The notes below the pieces were generated by a model that was not told the DNA's origin, made no database searches, and saw nothing but the letters and a program-made list of their open reading frames with translations. Made by a program: the position numbers and the translations under genes. Positions 1-9,100 of a stretch of 64,000 nt of DNA are shown piece by piece. How positions within the stretch are numbered: the stretch's first letter is position 1; each line of letters starts with the position of its first letter. The stretch lies in NCBI GenBank assembly GCA_022009855.1, contig CP091727.1:1302001-1366000 (forward strand), read 5' to 3'. Source of the DNA: Lentisphaeria bacterium. GTDB lineage: Bacteria; Verrucomicrobiota; Lentisphaeria; Victivallales; Victivallaceae.

Positions 1-796
1 CCCAGACCTCCAGCACTTCGCCGCGCGGAGAAAGTCCGAGCCAGGCGGCGGCACGGCCGGCGCGAAGCGTTTCCCGGCGACAGAGCCGGTCGAGCGTCTC
101 AACGCCGACCGGAACCGTCTCCGGCAGCTCCCGCAGCAGCTCTGCGCCACGCCGCCGCAACGCTGCTCCGGCGAGCTGTTTGACCGCATCCACCAGCCGG
201 GAGTTCCACTGCTTCAGCTCCCGGTAGTCGCGCTGCCACTCGGCGAACCGCCCGATGCCGATCCGCTCCCGCGCGTTGCGCCGATAGTTATCCACCCGGA
301 CCGCTTCGGTCATTTCCGGAGATCCGGGCAGAATGCCGCGAACGACCGCAACCAGTCGTCCGTCACGATCGGTCACCGCCCCGCCGGAATCCCCCCGTTT
401 CACCGAAACGCCACGACAGATCAGCCGAACCGGCTCGACGGTTTCGCAACGGCCGGAACGATTTCCAAACCGAATGGAATCGCCCGGAACAACCGCCGTC
501 AATTTTCCGTCAATTTTCCGGTACTTTTCCGGCAGATCCGCTTCCAGCAGCACGAGATCCCGGTCGGGAGCAAACTCCAGCACCCGAATTGCGATGGCAT
601 GTCCGGTCGCATCCCGCAGCAGCAGATCGGGATTTTCCAGCAGCACATGAGCGGCGGTGGCGACCAGAGTCGCACCTTCCGACCGGAAAACCGCGCCCCG
701 GCCGGAGAGACTTCCTCCTTCCACGGAAAGCTCCGGCACCGCCGCCGCAAGCGACACGGCGATCGTCAGAATCGGCAAAAATCGAACTATCGACAC
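1..796 (-). CDS. Trypsin-like serine protease, 3' end outside window
   Basis: Translating the minus strand from GTG 796 gives an open frame to base 1 (265 codons, C-terminus missing). It carries the S1 catalytic triad in order: His in TAAHV (about residue 49), Asp in DRDLVLLE (about 75), Ser in RGDSGGAV (about 143). A hydrophobic N-terminus (SIVRFLPILTIAVSLAAA) looks like a signal peptide, so it is probably exported. The GTG start is chosen for the GGGGGAGA Shine-Dalgarno about 7 bases upstream; the nearby ATG at 813 hits a stop after eight codons. After the protease domain comes a charged helical tail of unknown role. Substrate unknown; a DegP-like protease lies 5 kb away but is not adjacent. 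Confidence 0.75.
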   Translation of the reverse strand, partial: MSIVRFLPILTIAVSLAAAVPELSVEGGSLSGRGAVFRSEGATLVATAAHVLLENPDLLLRDATGHAIAIRVLEFAPDRDLVLLEADLPEKYRKIDGKLTAVVPGDSIRFGNRSGRCETVEPVRLICRGVSVKRGDSGGAVTDRDGRLVAVVRGILPGSPEMTEAVRVDNYRRNARERIGIGRFAEWQRDYRELKQWNSRLVDAVKQLAGAALRRRGAELLRELPETVPVGVETLDRLCRRETLRAGRAAAWLGLSPRGEVLEVW

Positions 797-895
797 GTCT
801 TCTCCCCCTGCATACTGAAGTGATGTTTTCCGGATAGTATACGATCCCCGAACCGCTTTGTCAACCGGGAAGCCGAAAATTCGATCGGACTAACC

Positions 896-926
896 TTGAC
901 TTTTTTCAAAAAAGAGTATCTATTAT
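896..926 (+). promoter_or_regulatory. Candidate sigma-70 promoter of the peroxiredoxin gene
   Basis: TTGACT at 896-901 is a good -35. TATCTATTAT at 917-926 offers -10 choices, with spacing 15 (TATCTA) or 19 (TATTAT), neither ideal. It lies 55 bases before the gene in an otherwise empty gap. Confidence 0.45.
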
Positions 927-981
927 CAGAAACGCAGAGGCGGCGGAGTACCGCCTGCGATAACAGTAAGGAGAAAGTATC

Positions 982-1569
982 ATGTCACTCGTAGCAACCG
1001 TTGCGCCGGATTTTACCGCCAAGGCCGTCATGCCGGATAACTGCATTGAGGATTTCACCCTTTCCAGTCTCCGGGGCAAATATGTCGTCCTCTTCTTTTA
1101 CCCGATGGATTTCACCTTCGTCTGCCCGACCGAACTTGTCGCGTTCGACAACTCGATCGAGAAGTTCCGCGCGCTGAACACCGAACTCGTGTCGGTCTCG
1201 GTCGATTCGGAGTACAGCCACTACGCCTGGAAGACCACCGAACGCAGCAAGGGCGGCGTCGGCAAGCTCCGCTACCCGATGGTGGCGGACTTCACCAAGG
1301 AGATCAGCCGCAGCTACGGAATTCTGCTCAACAACTCGGTCGCGCTCCGCGGCCTCTTCCTGATCGACCGGGAAGGCGTGGTGCGGCACGAGACCGTCAA
1401 CGACCTGCCGCTGGGCCGGAACGTCGAAGAGGTGCTCCGCATGGTCAAGGCGCTGCAGTTCACCGAAAAGTACGGCGAAGTCTGCCCGGCCAACTGGCAC
1501 GACGGCTCCGAAGGGCTGAAACCCACCGCGGTCGGCGTCGCCGATTACCTTGCCCGTCACGAGAAGTAA
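982..1569 (+). CDS. Typical 2-Cys peroxiredoxin (AhpC/Prx1 type)
   Basis: 195 residues, full length for the Prx1/AhpC family, which reduces H2O2 and organic peroxides in the cytoplasm. The peroxidatic cysteine is C48 in DFTFVCPTE and the resolving cysteine C168 in EVCPANW, the typical 2-Cys arrangement. The C-terminus YLARHEK resembles the tail that makes such enzymes sensitive to overoxidation in some relatives, but no GGLG motif was seen. Frame is intact. Start ATG 982 has AAGGAG upstream. It is monocistronic: a promoter precedes it and a strong terminator follows. No AhpF or thioredoxin gene is adjacent, so the reductant is unknown. Confidence 0.95.
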   Translation: MSLVATVAPDFTAKAVMPDNCIEDFTLSSLRGKYVVLFFYPMDFTFVCPTELVAFDNSIEKFRALNTELVSVSVDSEYSHYAWKTTERSKGGVGKLRYPMVADFTKEISRSYGILLNNSVALRGLFLIDREGVVRHETVNDLPLGRNVEEVLRMVKALQFTEKYGEVCPANWHDGSEGLKPTAVGVADYLARHEK

Positions 1570-1586
1570 TTTCCCGCGAGACGACG

Positions 1587-1628
1587 AAAAAACCTCCCGC
1601 AGCCATTCCGGCTCCGGGAGGTTTTTTT
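1587..1628. terminator. Bidirectional intrinsic terminator
   Basis: AAAAAACCTCCCG pairs with CGGGAGGTTTTTTT around a short loop, giving a stem flanked by A and T runs. It can end the peroxiredoxin transcript rightward and the methyltransferase transcript leftward. Confidence 0.85.
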
Positions 1629-1645
1629 CATGGTGGAATTGCACC

Positions 1646-2839
1646 TCAGTCGATCCGGGTGACCAATCCCTTCAGATAGAACCCTTCCGGAACGGCGAGC
1701 GATACCGGGTGATCCGGACTCTGTTCGAGGCGGCGGCAGATGACTCCGCCGACCCCCGCCTCCACCGCCGCGTCGGCGGTGATCTTCTGGAAGAGCTCCG
1801 GCGTCATCAGCCCGGAACAGGAGAAGTTCACCAGCAGTCCGCCGGGATTGAGCAGCCGGAACCCGAGCCGGGCGATGTCCTGATAGGCGCGGCTCCCCTG
1901 CGTCAGCACCCGCTTCGATTCGATGAATTTCGGGGATCGAGAATCACCATGTCGAACCGGCGCCCTTCAGCGACGAATTTCCGCAGCGTTTCGAAGACGT
2001 CGGCGGTGAGATTTTCGAACCGCTCCGGCGCAATGCGGTTCATTTCGAGATTGTGAGCCGCCTGCCGCTGTGCGGGCGCCGAAGAGTCGACATTGATCAC
2101 ATGTTCCGCGCCGGCCAGCAGCGCCGCCACCGCGAACGCTCCGGTGTAGGAGAAGGCGTTCAGCACCCTCCGCCCGGAGGCGTACTGCGCGACCACTTCG
2201 CGGGAGAGCCGCTGGTCGAAGTAAAATCCGCTCTTCTGCCCGTGCCGCACATCCACGGCGTAACGGGCGCCGTTCTCCCGGATGATCACCGGATTGGGCG
2301 GCTGTTCCCCGTAGAGCAGTCCGGTCCGGCCGGCCAGCCCCTCGCGGGCGCGGATTCCCCACATCGGAACGTTCGAAGATTCCACGCGCACCGGTGGCTT
2401 CCGCCAGCAGCCGTACGATCCGGTCACGGTGAAACTCCACTCCGGCGCTCAACACCTGCATCACCAGAAACTGCCCGTAGCGATCGACCACCAGACCCGG
2501 CAACCCGTCCGCTTCCGAAAAAAATCAGGCGGCACCCCCTTCGGGGTCGTCGTACCCGAGAAACCGGCGGAACTCGATCGCCCGGCGAATCTTCCGAGCG
2601 AAAAAGGCGTCGTCGACCGCTTCGTTTTCATCGAAGCTCCAGACCCGGGCGACCAGCTGCGAATCGGGAGACCAGGCGGCGCGGGCGAGAAAACGGCCGC
2701 CGCCGTCGACGACGGTGACAGTCTCGCCGGGAGCGGGACTCCCGGACAGTTCAGCAACGGCGCCGGAAAAAATCCAGGCGTGACGGCGGCGCAGCGACTT
2801 CTCGCGCCCGGGATGAAGTTTCAAAACAAACTCACTCAC
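1646..2839 (-). CDS. rlmI: RlmI-type 23S rRNA (cytosine-5) methyltransferase, frame-disrupted
   Basis: The reconstructed product (~397 residues) follows E. coli RlmI (396) end to end. It has an N-terminal PUA region (GREKSLRRRHAWIFSGAV), the linker DGLPGLVVDRYGQF, the SAM-binding FSYTGAFAVAAL, then VILDPP and FSCSGLMT near the catalytic cysteine. RlmI makes m5C1962 in E. coli 23S rRNA. GTG 2839 is chosen because GGAGG lies 7 bases upstream. Four indels break it: a compensating pair near 2523-2545 (C5 tract and T7 tract) that creates an in-frame TGA, an extra G in a G4 at about 2362, and a missing C in GATCCCCGAAA at about 1938. All lie in short runs, so sequence error is likelier than gene decay. 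Confidence 0.85.
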
Positions 2840-2858
2840 AACACATCCTCCCTCCGCA

Positions 2859-3305
2859 CTACTTGAGGGCGCGGATCTCTTCGATGAACTCTTCGACATC
2901 CTTGAATTTCCGGTAGACCGAGGCGAACCGGACATAGGCGACCTGATCGACGCTGCGGAGCTGGTTCATCACCCGCGTGCCGATCTCGGAACTCGCGACC
3001 TCCTTGTCGAAATCCCGCAGAATCGAGGCGGAAAGAACCTCGACAATCCGGTCGATCTCATCCGGACTTACCGGCCGCTTGTAACAGGCGTTGGCGATGC
3101 CGCGCCGCAATTTGTCGCGGTCGAAATCTTCCCGTACCGAATTTCGCTTGATCACCTTGAGTTCCTCCGGAACGATCCCTTCGATCGTCGTATAGCGACA
3201 GGAGCAGGAGAGGCACTCGCGACGGCGGCGCACGGCGGCACCGTCTCTCACCACCCGGGAATCAATCACCTTGTCATCCAGACAGCCGCACTTCGGACAG
3301 CGCAT
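2859..3305 (-). CDS. nrdR: Transcriptional repressor NrdR
   Basis: 148 residues, intact, the usual NrdR length. The zinc ribbon is visible as C3-C6 and C31-C34 (MRCPKC, ECLSC), followed by an ATP-cone domain (VIKRNSVREDFDRDKLRRGI). NrdR binds ATP/dATP and represses ribonucleotide reductase genes at NrdR boxes. It lies between the rlmI-like gene downstream (20 bases apart) and a lipoprotein gene upstream (4 bases apart), all leftward, so co-transcription is likely. No nrd gene is in this window, so its targets are elsewhere. Confidence 0.95.
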   Translation of the reverse strand: MRCPKCGCLDDKVIDSRVVRDGAAVRRRRECLSCSCRYTTIEGIVPEELKVIKRNSVREDFDRDKLRRGIANACYKRPVSPDEIDRIVEVLSASILRDFDKEVASSEIGTRVMNQLRSVDQVAYVRFASVYRKFKDVEEFIEEIRALK

Positions 3306-3308
3306 GGT

Positions 3309-4368
3309 TCACTCCTCCTCCTGAATCAGTTCCAGCCGCAGAAACGGGCCGACGGCCACTCCGGCAAATGAAGGGAACTCCTTCCACTTCTTCACCAGAT
3401 ATCCCATCGCCCGGTTGAAATCCTGCCAGTTCCGGCGGCGGAAGGCGCCCTCCGTCACCGAGGTGTGGTTCGCCAGATTGATCCCGACCACAACGCTGTC
3501 GGCAATCTTCGCCGCGGCAAGCTCGCCGGAAACCGCGGCCAGCGCTTCGCTCGGCTTGTTGCCGCCGTCCTGCAGCAGCACGACCGGCCGGGGGCGCTGG
3601 ATGGCGAGAAAATCGTTGATCTCCCCGACGGAAAGCTTCTTCTGCAATGCCAGTTCATGATAGAAATCCGGCACGCTCACGGTCATCGGCAGCGGGGCAA
3701 GAATCGAGAAAAGTCGTTTCAGTTCGGAGATGGTCTCTTTCATCATCATATCGTTGTCCAAACCCGGACCCCCAGGTCTTGTCACTCCAGGCATAGAGCA
3801 GATTTTTCGGCCGGTTGACGTTGACGATGGTGAAAAGATGAGGAGCCATCGCCACGGTCACTCCGGCGAATTTCGCCCCCTCCGGCAGCTTGCGGTTGAA
3901 TTCCACCAGCGCCATCGCCATCTTCGGCAGCGTCATCCCCTCGGAGCGAAAGGAACGGACGATCGCATTGCCGTGATAGGAGTAGCGGAAGTCCGCCTGA
4001 CGGATCACCGGTTCCACCGGCAGCCCCGCGGCGCCTGCCGCCCTCATGAAACTGACGAGCTGGTCGTCAAGCGCATTCTCGTTCTCCAGCACGAGGTAGA
4101 TCCGGTTGAATCCGAAAAGACGGATCCGTTCGATCAGCTCCCCCGGAGCAGCCGCGTCCTTCCGGTAGAACTTGTCGGCCGTCATCGCCACCGCCCGGAT
4201 GCGGCAAGGCGCCAGACTCCGGCGAAGTTGTTCAGCCCGTTCCCGCACCACCTCCGGCGGCGCCAGACGCGATGCATCAAACCGCTCCAGCACCGGTTCC
4301 GGCGTCGAACAACCCGCCGCAAGAAGCAGAAATCCCGCGGCACAGAAAAAATTTTTCAAAAAAAACAT
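3309..4368 (-). CDS. Lipoprotein of unknown function
   Basis: Reconstructed length is about 353 residues. The N-terminus MFFLKNFFCAAGFL runs into a lipobox LLAAGC, so the mature protein is probably lipid-anchored through that Cys. ATG 4368 is preferred over the in-frame ATG 4389 because GGAG sits 7 bases before it. The body alternates predicted strands and helices (IRAVAMTADKFY, FNRIYLVLENENALDD, FAGVTVAMAPHLF, RPVVLLQDGG) in a pattern that could be a TIM-barrel-like fold, but no named family was recognised. One indel in a GGGGG tract near 3769 splits the frame at DKTWGPGLDN. It sits directly upstream of nrdR on the same strand. Confidence 0.6.
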
Positions 4369-4492
4369 CGGTTTGCTCCATTTAACCATTGAAATAAAGT
4401 ACATCGCCAACTCTATTAATTCAACCCCCGTTTTGACGCGTTCCGCTACCGGGGCGGAGTTATTTGCAAAAAAACCAGAGAGAGTTGTGCGA

Positions 4493-5556
4493 ATGGATAT
4501 TGAAAACTCAGAGCCGGCATTGACGCAATTGATCAGGATATCGTCCGGATGCTCAACGAACGATGCAGACTCGCCAAGGAGATCGGCGAGTGGAAAATCA
4601 AGAACAACCAGCCGATCTATGTGCCGGAACGGGAACGCACGCTCCTCGAACGCCTCGCTTCTCTCAACGACGGGCCGCTCGACCGCGATTCGCTGCTGGC
4701 GATCTACCGCGAAATCATGTCCGCTTCCATCAAACTGGAACGCCCCCTTTCGATCGCTTTCCTCGGGCCGGAAGGCACCTTCTCCCATCAGGCCGCGCTG
4801 GAAAAATTCGGCCGCGGCGTGTTGCTTCAGCCCGCCGCCGCCATTCCCGACGTCTTCGGAGCCGTCGAAACCGGACGGGCCGACTACGGCATGGTCCCGG
4901 TGGAAAACACCACCGAAGGGGTGGTCAACCCCACGCTGGATTCGCTCACCAGTTCGAGCGTCCGGGTGGTCGCGGAATTCAATCTGCCCATCCACCAGCT
5001 GCTCTACAGCGCCAGTCCCCTCTCGGAAATCCGCTGCGTCTACAGTCATCCGCAGCCGCTCGGTCAGTGTCGTGAATACCTGCAGGCCAATCTGCGCAAC
5101 GCCACCTTCATCGAAGTGACCAGCACCGTCCGCGCCATCGAGCTGGCCGAGCGGGAAACCGAGGCTGCCGCCATCGCCGGAAGACTCGCCGCGGATCACA
5201 CCGATCTGCCGGTCGTGGCCGAAAACATCGAAGACAATGCCCGTAACATCACCCGTTTCCTGGTCATCGGCAAGCATGAAAATCAGCCCAGCGGCGACGA
5301 CAAGACCAGCCTCTGCTTCTCGCTGCACGATCGGGCCGGCGCCCTCTACGACGCCCTCCGGCCGTTCCGCAATCACAACATCTCGATGACGATGATCGAG
5401 AGCCGTCCGCTCAAGAGCGGCCACTGGGAGTACTGCTTCTTCGTCGACATCCTCGGCCACTGCCAGGATCCCAACATCGCCGCCGCCTGCGCCGAACTCA
5501 AGGAGGACTGCTCCTTCTTCAAGCTGTTCGGCAGCTATCCGCGCGTCATCAACTGA
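4493..5556 (+). CDS. pheA: Bifunctional chorismate mutase/prephenate dehydratase
   Basis: 354 residues after repair. An AroQ-type chorismate mutase fills about residues 1-85 (LRAGIDAIDQDIVRMLNER). Prephenate dehydratase begins near residue 88 with AFLGPEGTFSH and continues through VPVENTTEG. A C-terminal ACT domain carries the ESRP phenylalanine-binding motif near residue 301. It converts chorismate through prephenate to phenylpyruvate in the cytoplasm and is normally inhibited by phenylalanine through ACT. The start is ATG 4493: the frame from there meets the rest only if one A is restored in the AAAA at about 4508. A strong terminator follows, so it is probably monocistronic. Confidence 0.93.
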
Positions 5557-5571
5557 GCAGAAGAAAACACG

Positions 5572-5610
5572 ACCGCCGTTTTTCCCGCGTCGGGAAAACG
5601 GCGGTTTTTT
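5572..5610. terminator. Intrinsic terminator after pheA
   Basis: ACCGCCGTTTTTCCCG pairs with CGGGAAAACGGCGGT around a CGT loop, followed by six Ts. It can also serve the leftward DegP-like gene, which ends at 5627. Confidence 0.85.
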
Positions 5611-5626
5611 CTCCGAAACCGGAGTA

Positions 5627-7058
5627 TCACAGCTTCAAATCGCTGCTGCGGTCATTCGGAATCCGGTAGCGGTGCATCACCCTCGGGGTCGCTTCGCGCA
5701 CTCTGGCAATGTCCATTACCAGCCGCATTCCGTTCTGCAGCACGATTTCGAGAAATCCTTCCTTCTGGGAGTCGATCAATGCGGCAAGTTGACGCAACGA
5801 AGTGATCTTCACACCGTTCACGGTCGAGACGATGTCCGCACCGACCCGCTGATAGCCGAGATTGACTTCGTCGGCAAGCACCATAGAAATGACGACGATC
5901 TCCTCATCCGGCAGGTTCCGGCTCTTGCCGAGGTTTACGGCCAGATCGTCCGGCACCTGATCGAAATTTTTCCAGGTGCTCATATAGTTGATGGTGAGCG
6001 GAGTGAAGACGATTCCGCCGGCAAGGTAGTAGGAGGGGTTGCGGTCGTAGAGCTGATTCGGCACCCGGAAGGGGAATTTCACCGTCTTCGTCTCGATGCT
6101 CTTTTCCGCACCGTCACGGAGGATGGTGATCGGCAGAACGGTTCCGAGCTGGCGCTCCCAGAAGAGGCAGCCGAAGAAGAGCACCTTGCCCTGTCCGAGG
6201 TCGATGGTTCCGTCATTGGCGATTTTCCGGCCGTTGACCTTGAGCACGACGTCACCAGGTTGCAGCGGAACCTCTTTTTTCAGCAGTTCAGGCAGTTCTG
6301 TCACCAGGACACCCGACATCTCCTCCTTCATTTTGAGCGAACGGCGCAGGTCGGGATTCTCCAGCGACTCCGAACGGAACGGCACATCGGGAAAACCGTC
6401 GAGCCGCCCGTCGGCGATGTCTTCGAGAAAGTGTTTCAGCACCGAGCAGGGGATGATGTAGCCGATGTTCTGCGCCGACGACGCCCCCTGAAAGGCGATT
6501 CCCACCACCTTTCCGCCGTGCATGGCCGGGCCGCCGCTGTTGCCGGGATTGATCGCCGCGTCAACCTGCGCCGCCAGCAGCTGTTTGCCGCTGTGGCTGT
6601 AACGGCGCGGCTCGATGCGCGAAAGTACACCACTGGTGATCGAAACGTTGTCTCCGCCGACCGGATATCCGATCACGGTGACCGAACTCTGCAGCGGCGG
6701 GAGGTCCGCCAGCTCCATCGGCGAAATTCCATCGAAGAATCCAGGGGCGTCGACGGTCAGGATCGCGAGGTCGCACTCGTGATTGACCGAAACCACCCGG
6801 GCAGGGTACTGCGTCTGGTCGCCAAGTTTGCGAACCGTGATGAAAGTCGGGTAGGAGACCGCATGCGCGTTGGTGATGATCCGCCTGCCTTCGATCACGA
6901 AACCGGAGGCGCTCGCGTTGCGCTGGCTGAAATTCTGCCAGGGCAGATAATAGTTCGGACGGCTCGACACCGAAAAGATCTTCACCACCGCGCCGTACTC
7001 CCTTGGCGAACAAGAGAACCGGCAGCATGAAAGACAACACCAGAATCCGATGCAGCAT
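5627..7058 (-). CDS. DegP/HtrA-like periplasmic serine protease with PDZ domains
   Basis: About 477 residues. The N-terminus MLHRILVLSFMLPVLLFA is a signal peptide. The S1C protease triad is His in ITNAHAV (about residue 63), Asp in ECDLAIL (about 96) and Ser in NPGNSGGPA (about 173). A PDZ segment follows (VPLQPGDVVLKVNGRKI), and a second PDZ-like segment near the end (VGADIVSTVNGVKITS). The long middle region resembles Deg proteases of the plant Deg2/Deg9 type more than E. coli DegP; this is by impression, not alignment. ATG 7058 follows GAGGAG. One extra G in AAGGGAG near 7004 breaks the frame just after the signal peptide. Confidence 0.85.
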
Positions 7059-7200
7059 GAAAACTCCTCCTCTTTCCAAAAAACACGTTGGTGGAAAATA
7101 CATCGGAAACCGCCGCGCGTCAAGCGCAAAACCGGCTGCTCCGTGATCCGGACCGGTTTTTTTCACTTCACACGTCTCCCCCGGCGCACATCCTGCCCCG

Positions 7201-8910
7201 TCAGGGCCGAAGCGGAACTGCTTCCACCCGGCGCACTCCGCCGCGAAGTGCGGCACGCTCGTCGTTCGTGCCGGCGTTCAGCAGGAATCCCCCTTTTTCC
7301 CGGCGATATTCGAACGGTTCACCGCTCATCGGCGAGACCGGAATCGAAGGAAGAACCGCCGGTACCAGTTCCTCCAGTTTTTCCGGTGGAGTTCCATGCT
7401 CCGACCAGTAGAGCTTGAGTGCGATTCCGATCCGGCAGAGCTCCCGTTTTTCCCGCTGGAAAAGTAGGGCAGCAGTGTTGAAGCCAGGTAGCTGCGGACC
7501 GGATCCTTCGACGATGCGTCCCGCCGGTATCCGTCCGGGAGGACGGCGAGGCGCGACGCCTCTTCCAGCTCCGGCTGGAGCGCGGCAAACTCGTCAAGCA
7601 GCGTCGCCGTCCGGTTGAGCGATGCCGGCAGGGTGAGCTGCTGAATCAGCGGAAGCGAACCAGAAATCCGGAACGCCCCCTTCATCTCGGCAAACAGCAG
7701 CGTCAAAACTTCCAATTCCCCGGAGGGACGCAGCGAATCATCCTCCAGCGCGCGCAGCAGCTTCCGGTAATCGGCCGTATAAACCGGACCGACCGGACCG
7801 AATTCCACCGCCGCGCGCATCAACTGCTCCTCCATCTGTGATCCTGCCAGATCGAAGGCGATGATGTTCTGGCTGCGAAGCTGCCGGATCAGCGGAAGCG
7901 GACGCAGCAGTTCCGGCAGCACCAGTTCCGGACGGCCCGCCGTACTCCACGCAGCCGCCCGGGAGCGGCAGAACCAGCTCATCCGGCCCAGCGATGCAAG
8001 CTCCTCCTTCGCACCGTCCGCGATGAACTTCTTCCGATCCCAGCGCGCTTCCGTTTTTCCGGCCCGGTCGAACGCGTCGAAAAATGGTTCCAGATCGGGT
8101 GCAGTGAGTTGACGCGCCGTTTCGGCGTCCAGCTCCGGAAGCGACTGCAGCAATTCCGGGTGATCTCCCGCCCAGGCATCGAAGAGAAGGGAAGCCTCAC
8201 GGTAGAGTTCCGCACCGTTCGCACCGTCGGAAATTTCCTCTTTCTCCTCAAGAATCCGGTTTTTCACTGTTTCGAATCGGAATTTTCCCACTCCCCACGC
8301 CGCGCTCCATGCCGCCGCACCCACCGCCACGACTACGATCCACAGCACTGCCGTGCGCCGCAACGGTCGTTTTTTCTGCGGAATCCACATTGCCGCGGCG
8401 CCGGTTACGATGGCCGCCACCAGAATTCCGATCGAAAAACTCTGCTCCGGACGCACCCCCCGGTAACGACGCGAGCGCCACCCCGAACGAAATCCCGCCC
8501 GCCATGCCGGACACGGTAAATCCGGCGGCGATGCTCCACCGCTCCTTTCTACTCCGTCCGGAACTCCATCCGGCAAACAGGGCGAAGGTGAGGAGCAGTC
8601 CAAAGGCGGAAACCACCCGCACCACCTCCCCGCGGAACAGTTCCGAGGCGGAAAAATTCAGCGCCAGCGTCAGCAGGATTCCAAGCGCGTAACATGCCGC
8701 CGCCGCTGTCAGACAGCGGAACCGGTACAATCGGGGAAGGACGGTCCCAGGCTCCGGGGCCAGCGCGGACGCTCCCGCCGCCAGTATCACCGGAATGAAA
8801 AGCAGCCACGCGGAATGCCATCCCGGTTCCCGCGGCAGAACATGCTGCAGCAGCGCCGCCGTGCCCGGTGCGATCAGGAGAGCGATCACCGCTTTCCGCC
8901 AATGTTTCAT
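7201..8910 (-). CDS. Large membrane protein with C-terminal soluble domain, unknown function
   Basis: About 569 residues once two indels are repaired (a G6 tract near 8458 and a T4 tract near 7450). The first 200 or so residues contain several hydrophobic segments (AVIALLIAPGTAALL, AWLLFIPVILAAGASAL, VVSAFGLLLTFALFAGW, TAVLWIVVVAVGAAAW), so the protein is anchored by about six helices. A charged helical region follows. The end (LYWSEHGTPPEKLEELVP, then SPMSGEPFEYRREKGGFLL) resembles C-termini of uncharacterised proteins from Planctomycetes and Lentisphaerae. ATG 8910 has AGGAG upstream. Without this repair the real C-terminus, ending at TGA 7201-7203, is missed. No function can be assigned. 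Confidence 0.6.
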
Positions 8911-9020
8911 CGTTCCTTCTCCTTTCCGTTCCATCCTCTTTATGATATCACGGAAACCGGAATTTTACCAGCGGTTCAAAAAGAATTTTCGAAAAATCCC
9001 TGGCAAACCCGGCGGAAAAC

Positions 9021-9049
9021 TTGCCGAATCGATCAGTTTCTGGTATATT
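9021..9049 (+). promoter_or_regulatory. Promoter of the aconitase gene
   Basis: TTGCCG at 9021-9026 and TATATT at 9044-9049 with a 17-base spacer, 52 bases before the start codon. It matches the arrangement seen at several other promoters in the window. Confidence 0.65.
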
Positions 9050-9100
9050 AAGAAATGTATTTTTTCGAGATCGATCACTCTATTACGAAGGAGCCGGACC

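Noticed and set aside
2525..2527. TGA in rlmI as a selenocysteine or recoded codon
   Set aside because: The residues around it do not match the family in that frame, whereas the neighbouring frame does; no SECIS-like hairpin was evident.
3655..5460. Apparent 601-residue minus-strand protein spanning pheA and the lipoprotein
   Set aside because: The part over 4.4-5.46 kb is antisense to pheA. Only the portion after ATG 4368, with its lipobox, is real.
5672..7030. 452-codon plus-strand frame over the DegP-like gene
   Set aside because: The minus strand there has a full protease triad and PDZ domains; the plus-strand product has no family character.
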